From: Xanthobacteraceae bacterium
Lineage (GTDB): Bacteria; Pseudomonadota; Alphaproteobacteria; Rhizobiales; Xanthobacteraceae
DNA: 64,000 nucleotides
Direction: 5' to 3'
NCBI GenBank assembly: GCA_029239875.1
Contig: JARBUD010000016.1
Location: forward strand, 123,654-187,653
Under the pieces are notes generated by a model. The model was not told the DNA's origin and did not search any database. It was given only the letters and a program-made list of their open reading frames with translations. Made by a program: the position numbers and the translations under genes. Below, piece after piece: positions 38,065 through 47,392 of this stretch; position 1 is the first letter of the stretch, and each line of letters opens with the position of its first letter.

Positions 38065-38940
38065 TCAGTCGCTGCGGCGGCGGGTGGGGTCCAGCAGCGA
38101 GCGCAGCGACTCGCCGAGAGCGTTGAAGGCGAGCGCGGTGAACAGGATCGCGAAGCCCGGCGCGTACATCTGCTCGGGCGCGATCTCCATGTAGGCGTAG
38201 GCGCGCGCCAGCATCTGCCCCCAGCTCGGATGCGGCGGCTGCACCCCGAGGCCGAGGAAGCTCAGGCTCGCCTCGGCCAGCAGCGCCGTCGCCAGCAGCA
38301 GCGTCACCTGCACGATCACCGGCTGGATGGCGTTGGGCAGGATGTGGCGGAACACCAGCCGCGGGGTCGACAGGCCGAAGGTGCGGGCAGCGTCGACATA
38401 GAGTTCGCCCTTGACGATCATGGTCTGCACCCGGATCAGCCGGGCCAGGCCGGGCGAGAACACGATGCCGACCGCGATCATGCTGTTGGTGAGCCCGATG
38501 CCGAGCGCACCGGTCACCGCGATGGCGAGCACGATGCTCGGGCAGGACAGGATGGTGTCGATGACGCGGCTCACCGCCGTGTCGATCCAGCCGCCGAGAT
38601 AGCCGGCCAGCACTCCGAAGGGCAGGCCGATCAGCACGCCGACGCTCACCGCCAGGAAGCTCGCATAGAGCGACATCGGCCCGCCATGCACCAGCCGGCT
38701 GAACACGTCGCGGCCGAGATCGTCGGTGCCGAGCAGATGCGCGGCGCTCGGCGGCGCGAGAATGTCCATGCTCTGCTCGAGCGGCGAATAGGGCGCCACC
38801 ACATTGGCCAGCACCGACAGGGAGGCCAGGGCCAGCAGGAAGACGAGGCTGACGGCCGCCCGCTTGTCGCCCGCGAGCCACGCGACGAAGCGGCTGCGGC
38901 GGCGCTTGCGGCGGACGACGCCTTCGCTGATGACGCTCAT
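38065..38940 (-). CDS. Dipeptide/oligopeptide-type ABC permease (DppC-like)
   Basis: 291 aa, N-terminal helix about 27-50 and a C-terminal BPD transport domain with the DppC-type segment VDAARTFGLSTPRLVFRHILPN. The short LLGTDDLGRDVFSRLVHG motif near residue 70 is the usual DppC marker. It starts in an ATGA overlap with the DppB-like gene. Confidence 0.93.
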   Translation of the reverse strand: MSVISEGVVRRKRRRSRFVAWLAGDKRAAVSLVFLLALASLSVLANVVAPYSPLEQSMDILAPPSAAHLLGTDDLGRDVFSRLVHGGPMSLYASFLAVSVGVLIGLPFGVLAGYLGGWIDTAVSRVIDTILSCPSIVLAIAVTGALGIGLTNSMIAVGIVFSPGLARLIRVQTMIVKGELYVDAARTFGLSTPRLVFRHILPNAIQPVIVQVTLLLATALLAEASLSFLGLGVQPPHPSWGQMLARAYAYMEIAPEQMYAPGFAILFTALAFNALGESLRSLLDPTRRRSD

Positions 38941-39893
38941 TGCTTGTTCATCCGCGGGTCGAGGACCGAATAGAGGATATCGATCAGTAGGTTGCAGAGG
39001 ATCACGATCAGCACGAGGACGAACACCACCCCCTGCACCACCGGGAAGTCCTTGTTGGTGGCGGAAGTGACCACCAGCGATCCGGTGCCGGGAATGGCGA
39101 ACACCGCCTCGATGGCGACGGTGGCGCCGAGCGTGCGGTTAAAGACGAGGCCGATCACCGTCAGGAGGGTCAGCGACACGTTCTTCAGCCCATGCCGCCA
39201 GAGGATGCGCCCCTGCGACAGGCCCTTGGCTTGCAGCGTGCGGACATATTGCGACGACAGCACCTCGATCAGCGCGCTGCGCAGCTGCCGGGTGATCTCG
39301 GCGATGCCCGAGGAGGCGAGCGCGATCGCCGGCAGCGCGGCGTGCCACAGCGCCCGCGCCGGGTCCTCGGTGAGCGAGGCGGCGCCGGTGGTGGGAAACC
39401 AGCCGAGATTCAGGGCGAAGAACCCCACCAGGATCATGCCGACCCAGAAGTTCGGCACGGCGACGCCGAGCGAGGCGATGCTGGTGACGAAGCGGTCGAC
39501 CCGTCCGTCGACATGGGTGGCGGCGAGAATCCCCAGCGGCACCGCGATGCTGATGGCGAGGATCAGCGCGCAGACCACGATGAGCAGCGTGTTGGGCAAC
39601 CGCCGCAGTACCTCGTCGATCACCGGCAGGCCGGTGATGAGCGAGGTCGAGAGGTCGCCCTGCACCGCGCCGCCGAGCCAGTGCAGATATTGCTGCCAGA
39701 GCGGCAGGTCGAGGCCCAGCATCTCGCGGATCTGCACGATGCGCTCGGCGGTGGCGGTCTCGCCGGCGATCACCGCGGCCGGATCGCCCGGCACCAGTTG
39801 CAGGAGGCCGAACACGGCGAAGGTGGCGAGCACGATCACCGGCACCACCTGCAGCAGGCGCCAGCCGATGACCCTGAGCGTGCGCCTGCTCAT
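38937..39893 (-). CDS. Dipeptide/oligopeptide-type ABC permease (DppB-like)
   Basis: 318 aa from ATG 39893, whose first base is the last base of the preceding stop (TGATG). Longer reading upstream is an overlap with the ATPase gene. Six-helix DppB fold; QLVPGDPAAVIAGE and the loop VRTLQAKGLSQGRILWRHGLKN are typical. It forms the channel with the DppC-like protein. Confidence 0.93.
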   Translation of the reverse strand: MSRRTLRVIGWRLLQVVPVIVLATFAVFGLLQLVPGDPAAVIAGETATAERIVQIREMLGLDLPLWQQYLHWLGGAVQGDLSTSLITGLPVIDEVLRRLPNTLLIVVCALILAISIAVPLGILAATHVDGRVDRFVTSIASLGVAVPNFWVGMILVGFFALNLGWFPTTGAASLTEDPARALWHAALPAIALASSGIAEITRQLRSALIEVLSSQYVRTLQAKGLSQGRILWRHGLKNVSLTLLTVIGLVFNRTLGATVAIEAVFAIPGTGSLVVTSATNKDFPVVQGVVFVLVLIVILCNLLIDILYSVLDPRMNKQ

Positions 39894-40945
39894 CACGCCC
39901 TCCCCTCCGGCTGGGCGGCGTGGCCGCCGAGCTTGACCGGGTGCAGTTCGGCGCCCGACATGATCGGCAGTTCGCCGGCAAAATGACAGGCGCTCCAATG
40001 GCCCGGCGCGGTCTCCCGCCACGGCGGCTCCTTCTCGCCGCAGAGCGGCTGTACGAAGCGGCAGCGGGTGCGGAAGCGGCAGCCGGAAGGCGGCGACACG
40101 TGGCTCGGCAATTCGCCCTTCAGCATGACGCGGCTGTGGGAGCGCAGATTCGACGGCAGCGCGACCGGCTCGGCGGAGAGCAGCGCCTCGGTATAGGGAT
40201 GGGACGGCGAGAGCACCACGTCCTCGGTCCGGCCGATCTCGACGATGCGGCCGAGATACATCACCGCCACCCGGTCGCTCACATGGGCGACCACGCCGAG
40301 ATTATGGGTGATGAAGACATAGGTCAGGCCGAACTCGGCCTGCAGCTCGGCGAACAGGTTGAGGATGTCGGCCTGGATGGAGACGTCGAGCGCCGAGACC
40401 GCCTCGTCGCAGACGATCAGGTCGGGCCGCAGCGTCAGCACGCGGGCGATGCACACGCGCTGCTTCTGGCCGCCGGAGAGCTCGTGCGGGTAGCGGGAGG
40501 CGAAATCCGGCGAGAGCCCGACACGCTCCATCAGTTCCAGCGCGCGCTGCTGGCGCTGGCGCTCCGGCATCTCGCCGGTGACGTCCATCGGCTCGCGGAT
40601 CGACTTCAGGATGGTCATACGCGGGTCGAGCGCCGCATTGGGGTCCTGGAAGATGATCTGGTAGCGGCGGCGGTGCCGGCGCAGCTCGCGCGACGACAGC
40701 GCATAGGGGTCGAGGCCCTGATGCAGGATGCGGCCGGCGGAGGGCTTTTCCAGGCAGATGATGGCGCGGCCGAGCGTGGTCTTGCCCGAGCCGGATTCGC
40801 CGATCACCCCGAAGGTCTCGCGCGGCATCACCTCCAGGCTGACGCCGTCCACCGCCTTCAGCGTGCGGCCGCCGCTGACCGGGAAATGCACGCCGACGCG
40901 TTCCACCGCGACGATGGGGGTAGGTGTCGGGACGGTCGCGTTCAT
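39893..40945 (-). CDS. Dipeptide/oligopeptide-type ABC ATPase (DppF-like)
   Basis: 350 aa. Walker [25 protein letters not shown], signature [15 protein letters not shown], Walker [13 protein letters not shown], and a C-terminal oligopeptide-transporter extension with cysteines ([10 protein letters not shown]...C). Its start overlaps the DppD-like stop (ATGA). Confidence 0.93.
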   Translation of the reverse strand: MNATVPTPTPIVAVERVGVHFPVSGGRTLKAVDGVSLEVMPRETFGVIGESGSGKTTLGRAIICLEKPSAGRILHQGLDPYALSSRELRRHRRRYQIIFQDPNAALDPRMTILKSIREPMDVTGEMPERQRQQRALELMERVGLSPDFASRYPHELSGGQKQRVCIARVLTLRPDLIVCDEAVSALDVSIQADILNLFAELQAEFGLTYVFITHNLGVVAHVSDRVAVMYLGRIVEIGRTEDVVLSPSHPYTEALLSAEPVALPSNLRSHSRVMLKGELPSHVSPPSGCRFRTRCRFVQPLCGEKEPPWRETAPGHWSACHFAGELPIMSGAELHPVKLGGHAAQPEGRA

Positions 40946-41955
40946 GACAGCACTCCCATGAGTTCGAGCTCGTCATGCCGGCAGCAGCGCACCTGCCCCG
41001 CCGACGTCAGCCGGTCGAGCGGCTGGGGCGCCTCGCAGGGTGGACGGGCGAAGCCGCAGCGCGGGCGGAAGCGGCAGCCTTCCGGCATCTCGCCGCGCAT
41101 CGGCACGCGGCCGGGAATGGCGGGCAGCTTCGACTTGCGCTCGGCGAGCGCCGGCAGCGAGCGCAGCAGGCCGGAGGTGTAGGGATGGCGCGGGCGCACC
41201 AGCACGTCGTCGATGCACCCCTCCTCGATCACCTCGCCGGCATACATGGTGACGAGGCGCGAGCAGGTCTGGGCGACGAGGCCGAGGTCATGGGTGATGA
41301 ACAGCATCGCCATGCCCAGCCGCGAGCAGAGGTCGCCGAGCACGTCGACGATCTGCGCCTGCACCGTGACGTCGAGCGCGGTGGTCGGCTCGTCGGCGAT
41401 CAGCAGGCGCGGCTCGCAGACGATGGCGATGGCGATCATCGCCCGCTGGCGCATGCCGCCGGAAAGCTGATGCGGATAGGCGTCGTAGCGCAGCGCCGGC
41501 TCGGGGATGCCGACCCGCGCCAGCGCCTCGATGCCGCGCTCGCGCGCCTCGCGGGCGGAGACGTGGCGATGGGCGCGCAGGGTCTCGGCGATCTGCTCGC
41601 CGATGGTGAAGACCGGGTCGAGCGCGCTCATCGGCTCCTGGAAGATCATGCTGATCTTGGCGCCGCGCCGTTGCTGCAGCCGCCGGGCCGACATGCCGAT
41701 GAGGTTCTCGCCCTCGAGCAGCACCTCGCCAGCGATGCGGCTGGTCGCCTTCGGCAGCAGCCCCATCAAGGCGAGGCCGGTGACGGTCTTGCCGCAGCCG
41801 CTCTCGCCGACGAGGCCGACCACCTCGCCGGGCTGAATCGCGAAGGTGACATCGCGCGTCACCTGCACCATGCCCGCACCGGTGCGGAAGGCGATGCCGA
41901 GGTCGCGCACGTCGAGCAGCGCGGCGCCGGGCGCAGTGGAGGTCGCGTCCACCAT
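40942..41955 (-). CDS. Dipeptide/oligopeptide-type ABC ATPase (DppD-like)
   Basis: 337 aa from ATG 41955. Walker [25 protein letters not shown], signature [15 protein letters not shown], Walker [13 protein letters not shown] and the C-terminal cysteine cluster [15 protein letters not shown]. It begins 5 bp after the enolase-superfamily gene; the longer frame upstream is overlap with that gene. Confidence 0.92.
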   Translation of the reverse strand: MVDATSTAPGAALLDVRDLGIAFRTGAGMVQVTRDVTFAIQPGEVVGLVGESGCGKTVTGLALMGLLPKATSRIAGEVLLEGENLIGMSARRLQQRRGAKISMIFQEPMSALDPVFTIGEQIAETLRAHRHVSAREARERGIEALARVGIPEPALRYDAYPHQLSGGMRQRAMIAIAIVCEPRLLIADEPTTALDVTVQAQIVDVLGDLCSRLGMAMLFITHDLGLVAQTCSRLVTMYAGEVIEEGCIDDVLVRPRHPYTSGLLRSLPALAERKSKLPAIPGRVPMRGEMPEGCRFRPRCGFARPPCEAPQPLDRLTSAGQVRCCRHDELELMGVLS

Positions 41956-41960
41956 GGCGT

Positions 41961-43133
41961 TCAGCCCGGCGGATGACGGCGCACCGCCGCCTCGTCGACA
42001 TCGGTGCCCCAGCCGGGCCGGGTCGGCACGATCATCTCGCCGTTCTCGATCACCGGCTGATGGGTGACGAACTCGCCCTTCCAGGGCACGTCGTCGATGT
42101 CGATCTCCATGATGCGCAGGTTCGGCACCAGCGCCGCGAAATTGGCGCTGATGTGGTCCGCGAGATGGCCGTAGAAATTGTGCGGCGCGACGTTCACCTC
42201 GTAGGTGTCGGCCAGCGAGGCGATCTTCACCGCCTCGAGGAAGCCGTTCCACAGCACGTCGACGATGGCGACATCCATCGCATAGGCGTCGAGGAAGGGC
42301 CGGTAGCTGCGCCGGTGATAGAGCGACTCGCCGCTGGCGATCGGGAAGCCCGCCTCGCGCCGCAGGAGCGCAAGGCTCTGCGCGTCGTAGGTGTCGACCT
42401 CCAGCCAGGCGAGGCGGAAGGGTTCGAGGGCGCGCACCAGTTCGAGATAACCCTCGGTGCGGAAGTGGAAATTGGCGTCGAGCAGGATGTCGGCGTCCTC
42501 ACCTGCGCCGGCGCGCAGGGCCTCCAGCTGAAGCGCGAGGCCGCGCAGCACCTCGGGGCGCGGATTGAGCGCCGGGAAGCCGGGCATGGTGCCGAAGCCG
42601 GGGCGGAAATTGCCGAGGACGCCGTCCTCCATCAGCGTGATGTTGGTCTTCATGGCGCGGAAGCCGCGTCGGCGCGCCTCCTCGCCGAGCTTCATCACGT
42701 CGTCGTAGCTGCGTACCGGCGGCAGCTCGTACTTGCCGCCATGGCGCACGCGATAGGTGCCGAAATGCGACCAGTAGACCGGCAGCCGGTCGCGCACCGC
42801 GCCGCCGAACAGCGCGTGGACGGGCACGCCGAGCGCCTTGCCGGCGATGTCGAGCAGCGCATTGCCGATCGCCGCCATGGCGTGCTGGTTGATGCCCGAC
42901 CAGGCCGGCACGGTCTGGGTGTAGAGTACCGCCATCGCCCATTCGACGCGCGTCGGGTCGAGACCGATGAGGCGCTCGCCGAGCGCGCGGATGGTCGCGG
43001 TCAGCCCCTTGGTGCCGACGTCCTCGCTATATTCCGACCAGCCGATGAGCCCCTCGTCGGTGGTGATCTTGAGGAAGGAAGTCGTCCGCCAGCCCGCATT
43101 GGCATGGAGGTCTTCAATTCTGACGATTTTCAT
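41961..43133 (-). CDS. Enolase-superfamily (mandelate racemase/muconate lactonising type) enzyme
   Basis: 390 aa. Expected catalytic elements in order: Lys in AMKTNITL, metal ligands Asp in DILLDANFHF, Glu in AWLEVDTYD and Glu in ASGESLY, then His in NVAPHNFYGHL. This is typical of acid-sugar dehydratases and racemases of the superfamily. It lies between the solute-binding gene and the importer ATPases, so it is probably the first catabolic step on the imported hydroxy acid or derivative. Exact substrate cannot be read. Confidence 0.9.
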   Translation of the reverse strand: MKIVRIEDLHANAGWRTTSFLKITTDEGLIGWSEYSEDVGTKGLTATIRALGERLIGLDPTRVEWAMAVLYTQTVPAWSGINQHAMAAIGNALLDIAGKALGVPVHALFGGAVRDRLPVYWSHFGTYRVRHGGKYELPPVRSYDDVMKLGEEARRRGFRAMKTNITLMEDGVLGNFRPGFGTMPGFPALNPRPEVLRGLALQLEALRAGAGEDADILLDANFHFRTEGYLELVRALEPFRLAWLEVDTYDAQSLALLRREAGFPIASGESLYHRRSYRPFLDAYAMDVAIVDVLWNGFLEAVKIASLADTYEVNVAPHNFYGHLADHISANFAALVPNLRIMEIDIDDVPWKGEFVTHQPVIENGEMIVPTRPGWGTDVDEAAVRRHPPG

Positions 43134-43181
43134 TTGTATGCCCGGATGAGCTGGATGCGCGGATGAGCCTTCGGCCGTGGC

Positions 43182-44732
43182 TCAGCCTTCGAGGTAGAGG
43201 GCATTGAACTTCGGCTTGCCGAGCAGGTTCGGCACATAGCCCTTCACCGCCGGCGCATGGACCTCGATGCCGGGCACGAAGGCGAGTTCGCCGGAGAGCG
43301 CATATTCCAGCGCGTATTTCTCCAGCTTGGCGAAGGCCTTCTTGCGCAGCTCGGGTTCGACGACCGACTGGGATTCGATCTGCGCCTGCGCCATCTCCGG
43401 CGGCGGCGGCACCTTGCCGACATTGTTGAAGCCGTTGGCGCCATAGACGAGGGCGAAGGGCTGGCTCGGATCGGGGCGGCCGGTCCACAGCGCGAGCAGC
43501 ATGTCGCCCTCGCCGCGCACGGTGAAGCGCTGGTACATGTCGGCGCTGGAGCCGACCGTCATCTGGCAGCGTATGCCGGCCTGGCGCAGCTGCTCCATGA
43601 TGATCTCGTGGCGCTGCTGCGAGGCCTGGTCGGAATAGCCGTAGAACTTCAGGTCGACGCCGTTCGCGAAGCCGGCTTCCTTCAGCAGCGCGCGGGCCTT
43701 GTCGGGGTCGTGCGTGTAGTAGTTGTCATAGGCTGGATCGTGCGCCCAGTAGCCGGGCGGCAGCATGGTCTGGGCGGGCACGCCGAGCCCCATCAGCGCC
43801 GCCTTGTTGAAGCCCTCGCGATCGAGCGCGTAATTGACCGCCTGGCGCACCTTCACGTTGTTCAGCGGCTCGCGCTTGTAATTGAACAGCAGGTGGTAGT
43901 CCGCGATGGTCGGCGTCGAGCTCACCACCACCTTGCCGGCACCCATGCGGTCGGCGACCAGCTTCTGCTGCGGATTGAGGCGGTAGGTGAACTGGTTCTC
44001 GCCGGCGATCACCGAGCGCAGGGCGGTGTTGAGGTCGGTGATGATGCGGAAGGTGAGCCCGTCGAGATAGGGCAGATCCTTGTCCCAGTAGTCCGGGTTG
44101 CGGACCATCACCACCACGTCGTTGTCGTTCCACTTCTCGAACTTGAACGGCCCGGTGCCGACCGGCTCGCGGTCGTGCTTCTGGCCCTTCTCCGCCACCG
44201 CCTTGGGCGAGGCGATCATGCCCGCGCGGTCGGCGAGGATCAGCGGCAGCGCGGTGTCGGGCCGGCGCAGGCGCAGCGCCACCTTGTTCGGCGCCAGCAC
44301 CTCCACCGTGTCGATCGATTCCAGCTCGCTCTTCACCGCCGAGCGCGGATCGGTCCTGGCGCGGTCGAGATGCGCCTTCACCGCCGCCGCGTCGAAGGGC
44401 TCGTTGTCATGGAACTTCACGCCCTCGCGCAGGGTGAGCACGAGCGTCTTCGGATCGGTGAACTCCCACGAGGTCGCGAGGCCCGGCTTGGCTGCCAGCG
44501 TCGCCGGCTCGAAATCGACCAGCGTGTCGTACAGCGGATAGAGCAGCATGTGGTCGGAGCCGGTGCCGCCCGTCAGCGGATCGAGCGTCGACGGGTTGAA
44601 CGGCGCGGCGATCTTCAGGATGCCGCCCTTTTTCGGCGTCTGGGCGAAGGCCGGCGATCCGGCGAGGGAGAGCGCCAGCGGCGAACCCGCCAGCGCACCG
44701 AGCCCGAAAAGGGTGTGGCGACGCGTGATCAT
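43182..44732 (-). CDS. Periplasmic solute-binding protein, DppA/OppA family (intact copy)
   Basis: 516 aa from ATG 44732. Twin-arginine-like start (MITRRHTLFGLGALAG), cleavage near AFAQ, then the family core: TSWEFTDPKTLVLTLREGVKFHD is the peptide/nickel-binding signature and NPDYWDKDLPYLDGLTF is typical. It is an intact close paralogue of the broken gene at 44792-46358. Because that gene is frameshifted, its reading frame runs on into this one, giving a misleading continuous frame of 1058 codons. Confidence 0.92.
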   Translation of the reverse strand: MITRRHTLFGLGALAGSPLALSLAGSPAFAQTPKKGGILKIAAPFNPSTLDPLTGGTGSDHMLLYPLYDTLVDFEPATLAAKPGLATSWEFTDPKTLVLTLREGVKFHDNEPFDAAAVKAHLDRARTDPRSAVKSELESIDTVEVLAPNKVALRLRRPDTALPLILADRAGMIASPKAVAEKGQKHDREPVGTGPFKFEKWNDNDVVVMVRNPDYWDKDLPYLDGLTFRIITDLNTALRSVIAGENQFTYRLNPQQKLVADRMGAGKVVVSSTPTIADYHLLFNYKREPLNNVKVRQAVNYALDREGFNKAALMGLGVPAQTMLPPGYWAHDPAYDNYYTHDPDKARALLKEAGFANGVDLKFYGYSDQASQQRHEIIMEQLRQAGIRCQMTVGSSADMYQRFTVRGEGDMLLALWTGRPDPSQPFALVYGANGFNNVGKVPPPPEMAQAQIESQSVVEPELRKKAFAKLEKYALEYALSGELAFVPGIEVHAPAVKGYVPNLLGKPKFNALYLEG

Positions 44733-44791
44733 GGTGACTCCTCGATGAGCATGGGCGTGAGGCGGCCGGGCTTCGTCCTCGGCCGTCCCGT

Positions 44792-46358
44792 TCAATCGGC
44801 GAGAAAGATCCCGTTCAGCTTCGGCTTGCCGAGCAGGTTTGGCACATAGCCCTTCACCGCCGGCGCATAGACCTCGATGCCGGGAACGAAGGCGATCTCG
44901 GCGGACAGCGCATGGTCCAGCGCCGCCTTCTCCAGCTTGGCGAAGGCCTTCTTGCGCCCCTCCTCGGTGGTGGCGGTCTGGGATTCGACCTGCGCCGCCT
45001 GCATCTCCGGCGGCGGCGGCACCTTCCCCGCATTGTTGAAGCCGTTCTCGCCATAGACGAGCAGGAACGGCAGGCTGGGATCGGGACGCCCGGTCCACAG
45101 GGTCATGATCATGTCCCCTTCGCCGCGGACCATGAAGCGCTGGTACATGCTCCATGACGATCTCGTGGCGCTGCTGCGAGGCCTGGTCGGAATTGCCGAA
45201 GAACGTGAGGTCGACGCCGTTCGGGAAGCCGGCTTCCTTCAGCAACGCGCGGGCCTTCTCAGGATCGTGCGTGTAGTAGCCGTCGAGCGCGGCATCGTGC
45301 GCCCAGTAGCCGGGCGGCAGCATGGTCTGGGCCGGCACGCCGAGCCCGAGCAGCGCCGCCTTGTTGAAGGCCTCGCGGTCGAGCGCGTAGTTGATCGCCT
45401 GGCGTACCTTCACATTGTTCAGCGGCGCGCGCTTGTAGTTGAAGACCAGATGGTAGTCGGCGATCGTCGGGTTGGAGACGACCGTCACCTTGCCGGCCCC
45501 GGTACGGTCGGCCACCACCTTCTGCTGCGGGTTCAGACGGTAGGCGAAGTGGTTTTCGCCGGCGATCACCGAGCGCAGGCCGGTATTCAGATCGGTGATG
45601 ATGCGGAAGGTGAGCCCGTCGAGATGGGGCAGCTCCTTGTTCCAGTAGTCCGGGTTGCGGACCATCATCACCACGTCGTTGTCGTTCCACTTCTCCAACT
45701 TGAACGGCCCGGTGCCCACCGGCTCGCGGTCATGTTGCCTGCCCTTGGCGGCGACCGCCTTGGGCGAGGACACCATGCCCGCGCGGTCCGCCAGGATCAG
45801 CGGCAGCGCGGTGTCGGGACGGCTGAGATGCAGCGCCACCTTGTTCGGCGCCAGTATCTCGACACTCTCCAGCGAGGCGATGTCCCCCTTCACCGCCGAG
45901 CGCGGATCGTCCTTGGCTCGGTCGAGATGCGCCTTCACCGCCGCGGCGTCGAAGGGCTCGCCGTCATGGAACTTCACGCCCTCGCGCAGGGTGAGCACGA
46001 GCGTCTTCGGATCGGTGAACTCCCACGAGGTCGCGAGGCCCGGCTTCGGCGCCAGCGTCGCCGGCTCGAAATCGACCAGCGTGTCGAACAGCGGATAGAG
46101 CAGCATGTGGTCGGAGCCGGCGCCGCCGGTGAGCGGATCGAGGCTCGACGGATTGAACGGGGCCGCGACCTTCAGCACCCCGCCCCTCTTCGGCGCGTCC
46201 TGCGCCAGCAGCGAGGTCGGCAGCGAGGCGGCGAGCACGGCGACAGCCCCCGTCGCCAGCAGGGCGCGACGGCTCGGAAGCCAGGAATTCGAAGGGCAGG
46301 AATTCGACGGGATGGCACGCGCGGGAATCCACGCGGACGGGTGATCGAAGGAAGGCAT
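44792..46358 (-). pseudogene. Periplasmic solute-binding protein, DppA/OppA family, broken by a 53-bp deletion
   Basis: Tandem paralogue of 43182-44732. From ATG 46358 the frame is good (signal peptide with SRRALLATGAVAVLAA; KRGGVLKVAAPFNPSSLDPL) down to QQRHEIVMEH at about 45154. There the intact copy has 53 additional bases (43540-43592, coding roughly for LRQAGIRCQMTVGSSAD) that are missing here. The remainder (MYQRFMVRGEGDM to the end GIFLAD, 45148-44792) lies in another frame and keeps good similarity, so the lesion is recent or an assembly fault. Without repair the importer relies on the second copy. Confidence 0.88.
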
Positions 46359-46425
46359 TGGCGTTCTCCCGGAGCGCGGATCTTTGCCCGCTGCAAGGTG
46401 CGGCCGGTCAGCCGATGTCGATTTA

Positions 46426-46471
46426 GATATTATATATAATGACCCAAGGCAAGGCGATTGTATATAATATC
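46426..46471. promoter_or_regulatory. Paired inverted operators for the divergent GntR regulator
   Basis: GATATTATATATAATG (46426-46441, containing the perfect 12-base palindrome ATTATATATAAT) and GATTGTATATAATATC (46456-46471) are inverted near-copies 30 bases apart. They sit between the transport operon and the GntR gene in an otherwise G+C-rich region. Such sites suit an FCD-type GntR dimer acting on both promoters. Confidence 0.65.
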
Positions 46472-46531
46472 AAAAGCGCTAAGGGCCGTGGTATGATGGT
46501 CGTGACGACGTAAAGGGCAGGAGCCACCCGA

Positions 46532-47200
46532 GTGAACCAGATGGTGCAGCACGAGACGATGACGGCGCGGGTGGAGCGGGCGATCCGGCGCGACATCGTC
46601 GCCGGCCTCATCGCCCCCGGCGAACGCCTGCGCGTCGCCGACCTCAGCGCCCGCTACGGGGTGAGCCATATCCCCGTGCGCGAGGCACTCCGGCAGCTCG
46701 AAGGCGACCGGCTCGTGGTGATCGACCCGCACAAGGGGGCGATCCTGCGCGGCGTCACGCCGAAATTCGTCCGCGACATGCACGACACCCGGGCGGCGCT
46801 GGAAACGCTGCTCGTCCGCAATGCCGCCGAGCGGATTACCCCGGCCGGCGCCGACGAGCTCGACCGCCTCGCCGAGGCCTATGAACAGGCCGCCGCCGGC
46901 GGCCAGGCCGTGGCCATGGTCGAGGCCAATCTCACCCTGCATCGCCGGATCGCCGTCCTGGCCGACAATCCGGTGGCGGCCGACATCATGGAACAGGGCT
47001 GGGAGCTCGTCGTCAGCATCCGGCAGCGCTACGGGTTCGGCCCCTCGCGCATCGCCGCGATCATCGAGCAGCATCGCCGCCTCGTCGACGCGATCCGCTC
47101 CGGCGACGCCGTGCTCGCCTCCAGCGTCGCGCTGGAGCACTGCCTCGATGCGCGCGACGACCTGCTGGCGCGGATGGAAGAGGCCGCGAGCAGCGCGTGA
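46532..47200 (+). CDS. GntR-family regulator, FCD type
   Basis: 222 aa from GTG 46532 (GGGCAGGAG upstream; ATG 46541 possible). Winged helix with RVADLSARYGVSHIPVREALRQLEGD, then an all-helical FCD ligand domain with a metal-site-like pattern (D in MHDTRAALE, H in NLTLHRRI, H in EQHRRLVDAI, H in ALEHCLDA). It is divergent from the transport/enolase operon, so it probably represses it until the substrate (or a hydroxy-acid product) binds. Confidence 0.92.
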   Translation: MNQMVQHETMTARVERAIRRDIVAGLIAPGERLRVADLSARYGVSHIPVREALRQLEGDRLVVIDPHKGAILRGVTPKFVRDMHDTRAALETLLVRNAAERITPAGADELDRLAEAYEQAAAGGQAVAMVEANLTLHRRIAVLADNPVAADIMEQGWELVVSIRQRYGFGPSRIAAIIEQHRRLVDAIRSGDAVLASSVALEHCLDARDDLLARMEEAASSA

Positions 47201-47392
47201 TCCCACTTGACGTGAGGCACTTGCGATAGCTGCCCGAGCCGCCCCGAAGGACGAAGGTCGCGCTTGCCCGCTGCCGGGCAAGGTTCCATAGTCCCGCAAC
47301 CGGATTCCCCTAGCGGCGCACCGGACGACCCTGCGGCTCCTCCCGGCGGGTGCGACAGCGCCGTCGTGTCCCGCCCGAGGTTCGCCTCCCGA

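Noticed and set aside
43182..46358. A single 1058-residue double solute-binding protein
   Set aside because: The middle of the frame is nonsense, and the missing C-terminus of the first copy is found in another frame. The continuity is accidental.
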